Shown: positions 27,994 through 39,164 of the stretch, in pieces
Layout of the letters: the number at the start of each line of letters is the position of its first letter
Position numbering within the stretch: the stretch's first letter is position 1
Assembly: GCF_900115065.1 (NCBI RefSeq)
Contig: NZ_FOVE01000009.1
Coordinates: 1 to 64,000 of the forward strand
Direction of reading: 5' to 3'
DNA length: 64,000 bases
Source: Formivibrio citricus
GTDB taxonomy: Bacteria > Pseudomonadota > Gammaproteobacteria > Burkholderiales > Chitinibacteraceae
Translations under genes and position numbers: made by a program
Notes under the pieces: generated by a model
What the model was told of the DNA's origin: nothing
Databases searched by the model: none
What the model saw: the letters and a program-made list of their open reading frames with translations, nothing else

Positions 27994-29310
27994 TCAGTGT
28001 GGCTGTTCCGTCGGAGCGTCCGGTGTGTTTTCGGGAAGCGGCGAGGCCAGCACCTTGTCGATGCGTTTGCCGTCCATGTCGGCGACCTCGAAGCGCCAGC
28101 CTTCCCAGTCGCAGTGGTCGCCGGTTTCCGGAACGCGGCCCAAAAGCAGCATGACCATGCCGCTCAGGGTGTGGTAACGGCCCTTGTCTTCTTCCGGCGC
28201 GGCTTTCAGTTCGAGCCGGTCTTTCATTTCCGGGATCGGAATCGCGCCGTCGAGCAACCAGGAGCCGTCTGCCCGCTGCACGGCCCAGGAATCTTCTTCG
28301 TTGGACGATGCGAATTCGCCGGTCACGGCTTCGAGTACGTCCTGCAGGGTGACGATGCCTTCGATTTCTCCGTATTCGTCGATCACGAAAGCCATCTGTA
28401 TGTTGTTGGTGCGGAAGTGTTCCAGCAATTCCATGCCGGTCAGGGTTTCCGGCACATAGATGCCGGTATGCAGGTGGGCGGAAAAATCCAGTGCTTCGCC
28501 CCGGGCGACGCTGGCCAATACCTGTTTGGCGTGAATGATGCCCAGTACGGTGTCGAGACCGCCATCGCAGACCGGAAAGCGGGAATGCTCAGATGCGATC
28601 AGGCGTTGCAGGTTTTCCTCGAAGGGCAGCTTGGTATCGAGGTACACGATGTCCGAGCGCGGAACCATCAGCGAGCCGAGCGGGCGGGCATCGAGACGGA
28701 ACACGTTGCGGACCATCTCGTGCTGGTGCTGTTCGATCACGCCGGCTTCCGAGCCCTCTTCGAGCATGGCGTGTATTTCTTCTTCGGTGACGCTGCTCTG
28801 GCTGGTTTGCCGGGCGCCGATGAGCTTGAGCAGCGCATGGGTCGAGACCGTGAGCAGGACGACGAAGGGGCGGGTGATGAATGCCAGCGCCTGCATCGGG
28901 CGCGCCACCAGACGCGCGATGGTTTCGGGATTGAGCTGCCCGATCCGCTTGGGCACCAGTTCGCCGATGACAATCGAGATATAGGTGACCAGAACCACGA
29001 CGACTGCCGTGGCCGAAACATGGGCCGTGGCATTCGGAACGCCGAGTTCAAGCAGCTTTTGGGCAAGCGGCGCGGCGAGCACCGCTTCGCCGACGATACC
29101 GTTGAGGATGCTGATCGAGGTAATGCCGATCTGGATCGTGGACAGGAAACGGGTGGGGTCTTCGCCCAGCTTGAGCGCCACGGAGGCCGCATGGTCGCCG
29201 TCCGAGGCCAGCTTCATCAGGCGCGCCTTGCGCGCAGTCACGAGAGCAATCTCGGACATGGCAAAGACGCCGTTGAGCACCACCAGGCCGATCAGGATCA
29301 GGATATCCAT
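27994..29310 (-). CDS. Hemolysin/CorC family protein (DUF21-CBS-CorC_HlyC)
   Basis: 438 residues: N-terminal DUF21 (CNNM) membrane domain (1-190) starting LVVLNGVFAMSEIALVTARK, a CBS pair (about 205-335) and a C-terminal CorC_HlyC domain (about 350-425). Family members are linked to Mg2+/Co2+ efflux or tolerance. Monocistronic. The 235 bp upstream, to modC, hold a weak inverted repeat around 29433-29450 (TCACGC/GCGTGA) and nothing else recognised. Confidence 0.9.
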   Translation of the reverse strand: MDILILIGLVVLNGVFAMSEIALVTARKARLMKLASDGDHAASVALKLGEDPTRFLSTIQIGITSISILNGIVGEAVLAAPLAQKLLELGVPNATAHVSATAVVVVLVTYISIVIGELVPKRIGQLNPETIARLVARPMQALAFITRPFVVLLTVSTHALLKLIGARQTSQSSVTEEEIHAMLEEGSEAGVIEQHQHEMVRNVFRLDARPLGSLMVPRSDIVYLDTKLPFEENLQRLIASEHSRFPVCDGGLDTVLGIIHAKQVLASVARGEALDFSAHLHTGIYVPETLTGMELLEHFRTNNIQMAFVIDEYGEIEGIVTLQDVLEAVTGEFASSNEEDSWAVQRADGSWLLDGAIPIPEMKDRLELKAAPEEDKGRYHTLSGMVMLLLGRVPETGDHCDWEGWRFEVADMDGKRIDKVLASPLPENTPDAPTEQPH

Positions 29311-29545
29311 GGGTGGACTCCTGTTTCAGTCTGGGCAGATGCGCGGCGGTCTTGCTTGCAGGGCAGGGGAAAGAATGAGTGCCAATTTCGGTAACTGGAA
29401 CAGTCCATATTGGTAGTCGGGCCAAGTTGTTAGTCACGCAAACCCGCGTGATGGACTACTAACCCGAATGGTCCTTTTTTCATGTCAGGAATGATTGCAT
29501 CTTAGCGCCCATGAACAGACGGTGCAATTTGCGTGGCCAGCAAGC

Positions 29546-30631
29546 TCAATCGAGCAATGCCACGGCCTTGATCTGCGCCCAGACCGGCTTGCCCGGTTGC
29601 AAATCCAGAATGCGCAATGAGCGGCGGGTGATGCGGGCCAAGAGCGGCGTGCCGCTGGCGTCGAGGCGCACCAGCACGTTGGCGGGGTTGTCGGTATCGG
29701 CGTAACCGGTTACGTGCGCCGGAACCAGGTTGAGAATGCTGGTGTCGTGTTGTTTTTCGAGTGCCAGGCTCACGTCGCGGGCGTGGATGCGGCAGCGCAA
29801 TTTATGACCGATGGGCCGGCTTTGCTGGCTGACAAAGAGGTGCCCGCCGGGGAAATCGAGCCGGCTCAGCCGATCCTCCTCGTCATGCGCGCCGAGGGTG
29901 GTATCGAGCACCACGCCGGCATCGTCGGCAAACGCGGCGGGCAGGTCGATGCGCGCCAGCGTTTCCTGCAGCGGGCCGCTGGCGACGACCTGGCCTTCGT
30001 TCATCAGCACCAGATGATCGGCCAGTCGCGCGACTTCGTCGGGCGAGTGGCTGACGTAGACCAGCGGGATCTCCAGCTCGTCGTGCAGGCGCTCCAGATA
30101 GGGCAGGATTTCCTGCTTGCGTTTGAGATCGAGCGCGGCGAGCGGTTCGTCCATCAGTAGAATCTGCGGGCGGGTCAGCAGGGCGCGGGCGATGGCGACA
30201 CGCTGGCGCTCGCCGCCGGACAGCCTCTCCGGTTCGCGATCCAGCAGGTGGGCGATGCCCAGCCGCTCGGCCATCGCTTCCAGCTCGGTTTTGTCCTTGG
30301 ACGCGGGCTGGCCGAAGGTCAGATTCTTCCTGACCGAAAGATGCGGGAACAGGCTGGCTTCCTGGAATACATACCCCAGCGCACGCTTGTGGGTGGGAAC
30401 GAAATGGCGGCCATCCTGCCAGCACTGGCCGTTGACGTGGATGCGCGCCTGCGGTGCGCGTTCCAGCCCGGCCAGACAGCGCAGGAGCGTGGTTTTGCCG
30501 GAACCGGAGTGGCCGAACAGCGCGGTGACGCCGCGGCCGGGCAGGTCGAGATCGACTTCCAGCCTGAACGCCGGGTAGGCGAGAGAGAGCTGGATCTGGA
30601 TGCCGACATTCTTGGGAGCGGTCTGGGGCAT
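29546..30631 (-). CDS. modC: ModC, ATPase of the molybdate ABC transporter
   Basis: 361 residues: ABC ATPase (about 10-235) with Walker [10 protein letters not shown], signature [15 protein letters not shown] and Walker B ILLMDEP, followed by a C-terminal MOP/TOBE domain (about 290-355) that binds oxyanion. It starts 3 bp after modB. Powers uptake of molybdate needed for FeMo-co. Confidence 0.95.
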   Translation of the reverse strand: MPQTAPKNVGIQIQLSLAYPAFRLEVDLDLPGRGVTALFGHSGSGKTTLLRCLAGLERAPQARIHVNGQCWQDGRHFVPTHKRALGYVFQEASLFPHLSVRKNLTFGQPASKDKTELEAMAERLGIAHLLDREPERLSGGERQRVAIARALLTRPQILLMDEPLAALDLKRKQEILPYLERLHDELEIPLVYVSHSPDEVARLADHLVLMNEGQVVASGPLQETLARIDLPAAFADDAGVVLDTTLGAHDEEDRLSRLDFPGGHLFVSQQSRPIGHKLRCRIHARDVSLALEKQHDTSILNLVPAHVTGYADTDNPANVLVRLDASGTPLLARITRRSLRILDLQPGKPVWAQIKAVALLD

Positions 30632-30634
30632 GGT

Positions 30635-31312
30635 TCAAGCCTTTTTGCTGTCGGGGCGCCAGACATAGAGCGCCAGCAGGACCAGGAAGGAGAACACCAG
30701 CATCACGGCCGAGAGCCGGTGCGCATGCAGGTATTCCAGCGCTTCTACATGGTCGTAGATCTGTACCGAGGCGACGCGGGTGACGCCCGGAATGTTGCCG
30801 CCGATCATCAGCACCACACCGAATTCGCCGACGGTATGGGCAAAGGTCAGGATGCCGGCGGTCAGGAAACCGGGCAGCGCCAGCGGCAGCGCTACCTTGA
30901 AAAAGGCCGCGAGCGGCGAGGCGCGCAGTGTGGCGGCGGCTTCCAGTGGGCGCTCGCCCATGGCCTCGAAGGCGTTCTGTACCGGCTGCACCATGAAGGG
31001 CAGCGAGTAGAACACCGAGGCAATAACCAGCCCCCAGAAAGTGAACGGCAGCGCGCCCAGCCCGAGCCAGTCGGTGAACTTGCCCACCGGCCCGTTCGGC
31101 CCCATCGCCAGCAGCAGGTAGAAGCCGAGCACCGATGGCGGCAGTACCAGCGGCAGCGCCACCACCGCGCCGACCGGGCCTTTCCACCACGAGCGGCTGC
31201 GTGCCAGCCACCACGCAATCGGCGTGCCGATCACGAGCAGGATCAGGGTGACGATGCCGGCCAGCCGGACGGTGAGCCAGATGGCCTGCAGGTCGTTGTC
31301 GGTCAGCAGCAT
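30635..31312 (-). CDS. modB: ModB, permease of the molybdate ABC transporter
   Basis: 225 residues, five to six membrane helices, with the ABC-permease EAA-type loop [20 protein letters not shown] near 130-150. 21 bp downstream of modA in the modE-modA-modB-modC order. Confidence 0.95.
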   Translation of the reverse strand: MLLTDNDLQAIWLTVRLAGIVTLILLVIGTPIAWWLARSRSWWKGPVGAVVALPLVLPPSVLGFYLLLAMGPNGPVGKFTDWLGLGALPFTFWGLVIASVFYSLPFMVQPVQNAFEAMGERPLEAAATLRASPLAAFFKVALPLALPGFLTAGILTFAHTVGEFGVVLMIGGNIPGVTRVASVQIYDHVEALEYLHAHRLSAVMLVFSFLVLLALYVWRPDSKKA

Positions 31313-31333
31313 GGCTGTGTTCCTCGCATGGAA

Positions 31334-33152
<1,819 letters not shown>

Positions 33153-33264
33153 GGCATGACAACCTTGGGTGTGCCGGTATGAGACAGCTTGAGCAGCAGT
33201 CGTGCCAGGACGGCGTGCCGGCGGGGAAACGGCGTGGATTGAGGCGGTTTTCGCGGCTCGGGTA

Positions 33265-33294
33265 TCGCAGGTTATATCGGCACGGATATAGCGA
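33265..33294 (-). promoter_or_regulatory. Candidate ModE operator upstream of modE
   Basis: Imperfect palindrome TCGC...TTATATC-GGCAC-GGATATAGCGA with ATAT half sites, resembling the E. coli ModE site in size and in its TATA-rich arms. It is 113 bp before modE. The rest of the 356-bp region 33153-33508 shows nothing recognisable. Confidence 0.5.
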
Positions 33295-33508
33295 AATCAG
33301 GGGCTTGCGTGTGGTGGCGTACGAAGCGTATCGGGCATGAGCGGTGCGTCATATTTGCCTGGATATGACGCATGGGGTGCCAAAGATTGTGTGGTGAGTG
33401 TTACAAAATGGCTGGCTGATGTGGTGGAGCCGACAGTGCTGTAGACAATGGTTCGGCGTAGAGTGGCGATTACGGGATTCAGTTTTTGATGTGAAATAAA
33501 ACAGGCGA

Positions 33509-33949
33509 TCAGGAGTGTGTCACCCCGCCCAAATCCACCCGGTGGCGCATCGCCCGCCCCATCCGTCCTTCGGTCATGAATGAACCCGGATCGCTCCAGG
33601 AGTGCGGGGCGTAAACCGGCTCGGTCAGGCCGGCGACCAGCAGGAAGAGCGTCAGCGCCAAGCCATGGCGGGCGATGGCCGGCAGGGCGGCGAACCAGGC
33701 TCGCGCGGCGTAGAACAACGAAACCATCAGCAGTACGGCGGGAGAGAGGAGTACGCGTTCTGCAAATAGCCAACCGAACGTGGGCGCATCGGTCTTTTTG
33801 TCTTTGGCTGAACCCGCGCGCGGCATCAGGGCGCGTTCCAGGCGGTAGGTGCGCAACTCGGGCAGCGTCAGCAGGCTCACGACGGGCGAGGCCGTCAACG
33901 AGGCAACGAGGTGGCGATCGGGGGGGAGTGATGTCAGCAGCATTTTCAC
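33509..33949 (-). CDS. Hypothetical membrane protein
   Basis: 146 residues with two likely membrane helices (about 65-84 and 93-112). No family recognised. The ATG has GGGAG at a suitable distance. An overlapping frame on the other strand (33580-33972) is rejected for lack of membrane or domain features. Nothing in the sequence tells its role; it stands alone between modE and the repeat protein. Confidence 0.45.
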   Translation of the reverse strand: MKMLLTSLPPDRHLVASLTASPVVSLLTLPELRTYRLERALMPRAGSAKDKKTDAPTFGWLFAERVLLSPAVLLMVSLFYAARAWFAALPAIARHGLALTLFLLVAGLTEPVYAPHSWSDPGSFMTEGRMGRAMRHRVDLGGVTHS

Positions 33950-34181
33950 GGCTCCCTTTTGTTGGTCAATAATATTGACTAATGTGATGCAGGTTCCGTG
34001 CCAGTCGGTTGCGGGGTGACAAAAGTACCAGGAGAGAAAATGACATCCTGCCGGCGCAGGCGGGGATGACGGCTTTATGCGAGTCGGGAGGTTTGCGTCT
34101 CTGTGTTGTCAGCGGGAGGGGGGCAGAGTGGGCCGGCAAGCTGCACCAAACTGGTTCGGGTTGCCTTGTTTTGGGGACAAG

Positions 34182-34213
34182 AAAAACCCCGCCCTGTCGA
34201 TCGGGGCGGGGTT
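34182..34213 (-). terminator. Intrinsic terminator of the secreted repeat protein gene
   Basis: Stem AAACCCCGCCC/GGGCGGGGTTT followed on the minus strand by TTTTTC, 24 bp after the stop at 34237. The adjoining 34044-34073 is a half copy of the GCCGGCGCAGGC repeat family. Confidence 0.88.
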
Positions 34214-34236
34214 TGCGAGCGGGTACCGTGTGGGCG

Positions 34237-34821
34237 TTATTGGCCGCAGCTCCTTACCCTGCCCTTGTCATCGAACGAGATTCCTTGCCCACCCTTGCAG
34301 GTCACAGAAGAACCATTGGGCAGATGGTAGCTGGAGTTGCCTGCCAGTGTGCAGGAGGAAACACGGCCCTTCGTATCGAAGTGGATCGATGTTCCGGCTT
34401 TACAGGTGATGCTGGAACCGCCTGGCGTGTGGTAGCTGGAGTTGCCAGCGAGCGAGCAGGATGTGACCCGGCCTGTTTCATTGAAGTTGATCACGGTTCC
34501 TGATTTGCAGGTAATACTGGAGCCGCCGGGGGTGTGATAGCTGGAATTGCCGGCCAGCGAGCATGTTGTCACTCGTCCTTTTTGATCGAAGTGGATCGAT
34601 GTCTTGGCCTTGCAGGTGATGCTGGAACCGCCCGGCGTGTGATAGCTGGAATTGCCGTGCAATATGCACGAACTTACCCGCTTCTGGGCGTTGAAAGATG
34701 GGATGTTCTCGCAAGTGATCGATGAGCCGCCCGGCGTATGATGGCTTGAAGCGCCCCAAGCCATGCTTGCTCCGGCAAGCAGGAATGTGCCGGCGAGTGC
34801 CTTGAAAAAACCTTTGCTCAT
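34237..34821 (-). CDS. Secreted five-repeat cysteine protein, unrecognised family
   Basis: 194 residues: signal peptide (1-23, ending SMAWGA) followed by five tandem ~35-residue repeats to the end of the protein. Repeat pattern: SSYHTPGGSSITCK, then G-T-x-I-x-F, then KGRVxSCxLAGN, each with two cysteines (ten in total). The G-rich, short-strand pattern recalls MORN-type repeats but lacks their YxGxxxNG core. The ATG has AAGGAGA upstream and the gene has its own terminator. It lies just downstream of nifM on the same strand. Function unknown; the secretion signal and disulfide potential suggest an envelope or extracellular role. Confidence 0.82.
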   Translation of the reverse strand: MSKGFFKALAGTFLLAGASMAWGASSHHTPGGSSITCENIPSFNAQKRVSSCILHGNSSYHTPGGSSITCKAKTSIHFDQKGRVTTCSLAGNSSYHTPGGSSITCKSGTVINFNETGRVTSCSLAGNSSYHTPGGSSITCKAGTSIHFDTKGRVSSCTLAGNSSYHLPNGSSVTCKGGQGISFDDKGRVRSCGQ

Positions 34822-34884
34822 GAGAATCTCCTTGTGACCGGGGCGGGATTGCCCCCAACATTCTCACGATAGCGCCAAACGCTT

Positions 34885-35709
34885 CTAACTTAAACCCCGC
34901 AACCAGCTTTTCTGCTGCCGCCGCTCGCGCTGCTCCTGCAGGCTGGCGAGCAGTTTCTGCTTGATTTCGTCGAAGGGCTTGGTCTCGGCGGGGCGGATGT
35001 CCGTGCATTGCAGGACATGAAAACCGAGCGGCGATTCCAGCGTGGCGCTGATTTGCCCGGCGGCCATGCCGAACAGGGTGGTGTCCAGTTCCGGGTAGAG
35101 CTGGCCCTCTTTCACCCAACCCAGCTCGCCGCCTTGCAGCGCGGTGGGGCATTCGGAGTATTGCAGCGCCAGATCGGCGAATCTTTCCGGTTGGGCAGCG
35201 AGTTGTGCTGCGATGGATTCGATGCGCGCGCGCGCTTCGTCGCGGTGGTTGCCGGCCAGTGTGTCGTTGATGGTGACGAGGATATGCCGCGCCTCGCGCG
35301 TTTCCGGCACCTTGAAGCGCTCGATGTGCTGCCAGTAGAAGATTTCCGCGTCTTGCTCGCTGACGCGGGGCGCGCGGGCCGCGACGAGCGTGAGGACGGC
35401 ATCCACGCGCAGTTCGCGCGCCAGCGCTTCTTTCAGCAGCGTTTCGTTCATGCCGTTGGCGGCCAGATCGGCGAGAAAGCTGCCGCGGTCCGGGTAGCGG
35501 TTGCGCAGAGTGGTCAGGGCATCGTCCTGGCTTGCGGGCTCGACGATGCAGGCGAGCGCTTCGGGCGTGGCGAGGATTTTTTCCTCCAGTTGCCACTGGC
35601 GCACGGCTTCCTGATGGACAGCCTGTTTTTCCGCCGTGCTCAGTTGCGCCACGGGTTTACCGTGGTGCGCCTGGGCGGTCTGGAATTCAAGATAAGCCAG
35701 CGTCTGCAT
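34885..35709 (-). CDS. nifM: NifM, PpiC-type prolyl isomerase for Fe protein maturation
   Basis: 274 residues: N-terminal helical region (1-130) and a C-terminal parvulin-like PPIase domain (about 140-250; ARHILVTIND, FADLALQYSECPT, GGELGWVKEGQLYPE, SPLGFHVLQC). NifM is needed for active NifH in Azotobacter and Klebsiella. The ATG overlaps nifZ by 23 bp. Last nif gene of the nifUSVWZM operon. Confidence 0.93.
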   Translation of the reverse strand: MQTLAYLEFQTAQAHHGKPVAQLSTAEKQAVHQEAVRQWQLEEKILATPEALACIVEPASQDDALTTLRNRYPDRGSFLADLAANGMNETLLKEALARELRVDAVLTLVAARAPRVSEQDAEIFYWQHIERFKVPETREARHILVTINDTLAGNHRDEARARIESIAAQLAAQPERFADLALQYSECPTALQGGELGWVKEGQLYPELDTTLFGMAAGQISATLESPLGFHVLQCTDIRPAETKPFDEIKQKLLASLQEQRERRQQKSWLRGLS

Positions 35710-36151
35710 CGGGGTTGATCTCCGTGAGCAGGGTTTCCGGAAGCTGCAGGATGCGGTCGCCAAAAATCACCTGGTATTGCACCGGCTCGCTCTGGTTCAG
35801 CACTTTCATGACCTGGCCGATGTCGCCGGCACGGGCGCGGATTTCGCCGCCGATCGAGAGATGGCCGGCGGCGCGCACGCGGTCGCGGCTGTCGAAGCGG
35901 TGGGCAATCCACGGATCGCCGGCGGCCTGTACTTCTTCCTCGCGGCAGCCGACGATGCGGTTTTCGTCGATGAACAGCACGGCGTAGATGATCTGGTCCT
36001 GAAGGAAGGTGCCGACATCCTGCACCACGCCCTTGCTGCCGCGCCGTATCAGCAACTCGCCCCGCGCCTTGCCGGGATAGGTGCCGTCGTTGCGGATCGG
36101 CCGCAGTACGCGCACGGCATCGCCGGCCTGGAATTGGCTCTTCAGTGGCAT
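35687..36151 (-). CDS. nifZ: NifZ, P-cluster maturation protein
   Basis: 154 residues. SH3-like N-terminal NifZ domain with FQAGDAVRVLRPIRNDGTYPG, GSKGVVQDVGTFLQDQIIYAV and FIDENRIVGCREEEV. NifZ helps form the second P-cluster of the MoFe protein. It overlaps nifW by 10 bp and nifM by 23 bp, so the three are tightly coupled. Confidence 0.94.
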   Translation of the reverse strand: MPLKSQFQAGDAVRVLRPIRNDGTYPGKARGELLIRRGSKGVVQDVGTFLQDQIIYAVLFIDENRIVGCREEEVQAAGDPWIAHRFDSRDRVRAAGHLSIGGEIRARAGDIGQVMKVLNQSEPVQYQVIFGDRILQLPETLLTEINPDADAGLS

Positions 36152-36468
36152 ACCGCCCCCTTGCGCCGCCCGCCGATGGCGGACAGCGGAATGCCGACGA
36201 TCTGCGGCTTGAAGACCTTGAACAGTTGTTCGTCGCGCGCACTGGAATGCGCCAGGTTGGCGTAGGCCATGCCGAACAGCGTGCGCAGCTCGGCGTAATC
36301 CAGCGCGCCCCAGTCCTGCGGCAGCAGATCGTGGAAGCGTTGCAGCACGGCCAGCCGGTTGCGTGCCAGCAGTCCCTTGTCGTAGTCGATGCCGAAGAAA
36401 TTGCAGTAATCCTCGGCGCTTTCGAGTTCGGCGAAATCCTGTTGCCAGTCGGCGGTGATCGTGGTCAT
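36142..36468 (-). CDS. nifW: NifW, nitrogenase stabilising/protective protein
   Basis: 108 residues, the normal length, with the family segments LESAEDYCNFFGIDYD and RNRLAVLQRFHDLL. NifW associates with the MoFe protein and contributes to its maturation or O2 tolerance. The ATG has AAGGAGCACCAA upstream. It follows nifV after a 129-bp repeat-containing gap. Confidence 0.94.
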   Translation of the reverse strand: MTTITADWQQDFAELESAEDYCNFFGIDYDKGLLARNRLAVLQRFHDLLPQDWGALDYAELRTLFGMAYANLAHSSARDEQLFKVFKPQIVGIPLSAIGGRRKGAVCH

Positions 36469-36486
36469 TTGGTGCTCCTTGTGAAG

Positions 36487-36597
36487 TATTCCCTCCCCAT
36501 TTCAGGGGGAGGGTTAGGGTGGGGGTGAGGCCGGACGTATCTTCCGACGCTGGCCATTTACCCTCACCCCGGCCCTTTCCCTGTCAGGGAGAGGGGG
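36487..36597. repeat. Palindromic intergenic repeat between nifV and nifW
   Basis: Two inverted arms, CCCTCCCCATTTCAGGGGGA and the GGTGAGG/CCTCACC pair, ending in GTCAGGGAGAGGGGG. Belongs to the CCCTCTCCC...GGGAGAGGG family also found at 45100-45210, 48060-48096 and 53738-53775. Confidence 0.75.
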
Positions 36598-37722
36598 CTA
36601 ATGTGTCCCCATTTCCAAATGCGCCTCACCAATCCAGCTCCTCAACTCCGAAAACTCCGGCGCGCGCTTGTACTGGCTGGCGAAGCGCCGCAGGCGCGGC
36701 AGCAGTTCCTGTGCGGTATTGCGATCGATGTAGAGGCCGTTGTCGGCGCAGAAGCGGATCACCGACTGGCTGCCGGAATGCTTGCCGAGCTGCCATTCGT
36801 GGTGCCGCCCCAGCCAAGCCGGATCGACCACCTGATAATTGGCCGGGTCTTTCATCAGCCCGTCGACGTGGATGCCGGATTCGTGCAGGAACACGCCGGA
36901 GCCGATTCCCGGTTGCTGCGGGGTGACGGGGCGGCGGGCGGCCAGTGCGACGAGTTGGGCCAGCGCGGGCAGGCGCGTCAGGCGCAGCCCGGCCTCGTCG
37001 TTGAACAAGGTCTTGAGCGCCACGGCGATTTCTTCGAGCGCCGCATTGCCGGCGCGCTCGCCCAGCCCGTTGACCGTGGTGTTCACGTGCGTCGCCCCGG
37101 CGCGGATCGCGGCGAGCGTGTTGGCGGTAGCGAGCCCCAGATCGTCGTGGGCGTGGATTTCGATGTCGAGCGGCGTGGCTTGCCGCAGGGTGGCAATGCG
37201 CTCGAAGGTGCTGAACGGATCGTGCAGGCCGAGCGTGTCGGCGTAGCGGATGCGGTCGGCGCCGGCTTCCTGCGCGGTGGCGGCCAGCTCGGCGAGGAAG
37301 GCCGCATCGGCGCGGCTGGAATCTTCCATGCCCAGCGTGACGGTAAAGCCTAGATCGCGGGCGCGCGGAATCCAGATGCGGATCTGTTCCAGCGCCCAAC
37401 TGCGCGGCTTGCCGACCTTATTTTCCAGTTGCTGGTCGGAAGCCGGGATCGAGAGATTGATGCGTGTCAGCGGCAGTTTGGCGCAGGCGGTGAAATCCTC
37501 GTGGCACATGCGGCCCCAGCCGGTGAGCTTGGCGCCGAGCGGGGCCATGGCGCGGATTGCCTCGCATTCGTCGCGGCCCATCGCCGGCGTTCCGGCCTCG
37601 ATCTCGGTGATGCCGGCAGCGACCAGCGCTTCGGCGATGGCGACCTTTTCGGTCAGCGTGAAAGCCACGCCGGCCGCCTGTTCCCCGTCGCGCAGGGTGG
37701 TGTCGTGGAGGGTGACGTTCAT
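36598..37722 (-). CDS. nifV: Homocitrate synthase NifV
   Basis: 374 residues. DRE-TIM metallolyase fold: LHDTTLRDGEQAAGVAF at 5-21 and HAHDDLGLATANTLAA near 200 (metal-binding His-x-His). It condenses acetyl-CoA and 2-oxoglutarate to homocitrate, the organic ligand of FeMo-co. The start is the ATG at 37722 with GGAAGGA upstream. Confidence 0.95.
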   Translation of the reverse strand: MNVTLHDTTLRDGEQAAGVAFTLTEKVAIAEALVAAGITEIEAGTPAMGRDECEAIRAMAPLGAKLTGWGRMCHEDFTACAKLPLTRINLSIPASDQQLENKVGKPRSWALEQIRIWIPRARDLGFTVTLGMEDSSRADAAFLAELAATAQEAGADRIRYADTLGLHDPFSTFERIATLRQATPLDIEIHAHDDLGLATANTLAAIRAGATHVNTTVNGLGERAGNAALEEIAVALKTLFNDEAGLRLTRLPALAQLVALAARRPVTPQQPGIGSGVFLHESGIHVDGLMKDPANYQVVDPAWLGRHHEWQLGKHSGSQSVIRFCADNGLYIDRNTAQELLPRLRRFASQYKRAPEFSELRSWIGEAHLEMGTH

Positions 37723-37742
37723 GTTCAATCCTTCCAAATCGT

Positions 37743-37828
37743 CTCACCACAAAGAACACAAAGATCACGAAGAAAAGCGAAGCCTTGAGAGGTGTTCCTT
37801 GGTGTTCTTCGTGTGCTTCGTGGTGAGC
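37743..37828. repeat. Palindromic repeat between nifS and nifV
   Basis: Inverted arms TCACCACAAAGAACACAAAG and CTTCGTGTGCTTCGTGGTGA around a ~45-bp centre. Same type as the outer arms at 3791-3990. Confidence 0.75.
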
Positions 37829-37841
37829 CCGGTTTTAAGGT

Positions 37842-39044
37842 TCAGGCGTATTCCGGCTGGAAAGCCTTTTGCGCCGGGCCGGTTTCACCCCAGTAGGGCG
37901 AGAGCTTTCTGAGCTTGGCGATGATCTGCGGCACGGCGGCGATGGCGCGGTCGATCTCGGCTTCGGTGGTGTAGCGCGAAAGCGAGAAGCGCACCGTGCC
38001 GTGCGCGGCGGTGTAGGGAATCCCCATGGCGCGCATCACGTGCGACGGCTCCAGCGAGCCCGAAGTGCAGGCCGATCCGCTCGATGCGGCGATGCCAGCG
38101 TGATTCAGGTGCAGCAGGATGGCCTCGCCCTCGATGTACTCGAACGCGATGTTCGCGGTATTGGGCAGGCGGTTTTCGGTGTCGCCGGTCACGAAGGCAT
38201 ACGGCGTTTGCAGCAGGATGCCGGCTTCGAGGCGGTCGCGCAGGCGCTTCACGGTGGTCCACTCGGCTTGCATGTGCTCGCGCGCCAGTTTGGCGGCAAT
38301 ACCCAGGCCGACGATGCCGGTGACGTTTTCCGTACCGGCGCGGCGGCCGCGTTCCTGGTGCCCGCCGCGCAGCATCGGGCGGTAGCGCATACCGCGGCGC
38401 AGGTAGAGCGCGCCGATGCCCTTGGGCGCATGCAGCTTGTGGCCGGAGATCGACAGCATGTCGATGGCGCTGTCCTTGAGGTTGATCGGCGCCTTGCCGG
38501 CGGCCTGCACCGCATCGGTATGGAACAGCGCGCCCACGCCCTTGGCCATCTCGGCCATTTTCAGCACCGGGAACAGCGTGCCGGTCTCGTTGTTGGCCCA
38601 CGTGATGCTCACGAGCGCAGTTTGCTCCGAGAGCAGGTTCTCGTAGTAGCCAAGATCGATCCGCCCGCGCCCGTCCACCGGCAGCACGTGCAGCGTGTAG
38701 CCTTCGTGCTCGGCCAGATGCTTGCACAAGCTGAGGATCGCCGGGTGTTCGACGGCGGAGGTGATGATCTCGCGCCGGCCTTCCTGCACCTTGAGCGCGG
38801 AAAGAATCGCGGTGTTGTTCGATTCGGTGGCGCATGAAGTGAACACGATTTCGCTGTCGTGCGCCGCGCCCAGCAGCGCCTGCACTTCGCGGCGCGCTTC
38901 GGCGATGGCGCCGCCGACGCGGCTGCCGAACTGGTGCATCGAAGACGGGTTGCCGTATTGCTCGGTGAAGAAGGGCAGCATCGCGGAAACCACTTCCGGA
39001 TCGCAGGCCGTGGTGGCGTTGTTGTCGAGGTAGATGGCGTTCAT
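37842..39044 (-). CDS. nifS: Cysteine desulfurase NifS
   Basis: 400 residues. Begins MNAIYLDNNATT (PLP-fold entrance), with the PLP lysine in SISGHKLHAPKG near 200 and the sulfur-carrying cysteine in GSACTSGSLEPSHV near 325. Supplies sulfide from cysteine to NifU for nitrogenase clusters. An in-frame upstream extension to 39125 is repeat sequence and is excluded. Confidence 0.95.
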   Translation of the reverse strand: MNAIYLDNNATTACDPEVVSAMLPFFTEQYGNPSSMHQFGSRVGGAIAEARREVQALLGAAHDSEIVFTSCATESNNTAILSALKVQEGRREIITSAVEHPAILSLCKHLAEHEGYTLHVLPVDGRGRIDLGYYENLLSEQTALVSITWANNETGTLFPVLKMAEMAKGVGALFHTDAVQAAGKAPINLKDSAIDMLSISGHKLHAPKGIGALYLRRGMRYRPMLRGGHQERGRRAGTENVTGIVGLGIAAKLAREHMQAEWTTVKRLRDRLEAGILLQTPYAFVTGDTENRLPNTANIAFEYIEGEAILLHLNHAGIAASSGSACTSGSLEPSHVMRAMGIPYTAAHGTVRFSLSRYTTEAEIDRAIAAVPQIIAKLRKLSPYWGETGPAQKAFQPEYA

Positions 39045-39083
39045 TGGTTCTCTCCTGCAAAGGCGTCGAGCTTCGGTTTGGGC

Positions 39084-39158
39084 CGTCATTCCGGCGCAGG
39101 CCGGAATCCAGTGGTTTTCAGTCATTGCCCTGGACCCCGGCCTGCGCCGGGGTGACGA
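39084..39158. repeat. Palindromic repeat between nifU and nifS
   Basis: Paired units TCCGGCGCAGGCCGGAATCC and GGACCCCGGCCTGCGCCGGGG in opposite orientation. The same family is at 3828-3907, 40207-40233 (half), 41816-41848 (half) and 63795-63870. Confidence 0.8.
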
Positions 39159-39164
39159 TCTGGG

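Noticed and set aside
33580-33972. Plus-strand Arg-rich frame overlapping the hypothetical membrane protein
   Set aside because: No membrane segment, domain or ribosome site; the minus-strand frame has all but the domain.
39045-39125. N-terminal extension of NifS
   Set aside because: Encoded by the CCGGCGCAGGCCGG palindromic repeat; family NifS begins at MNAIYLDNNATT.
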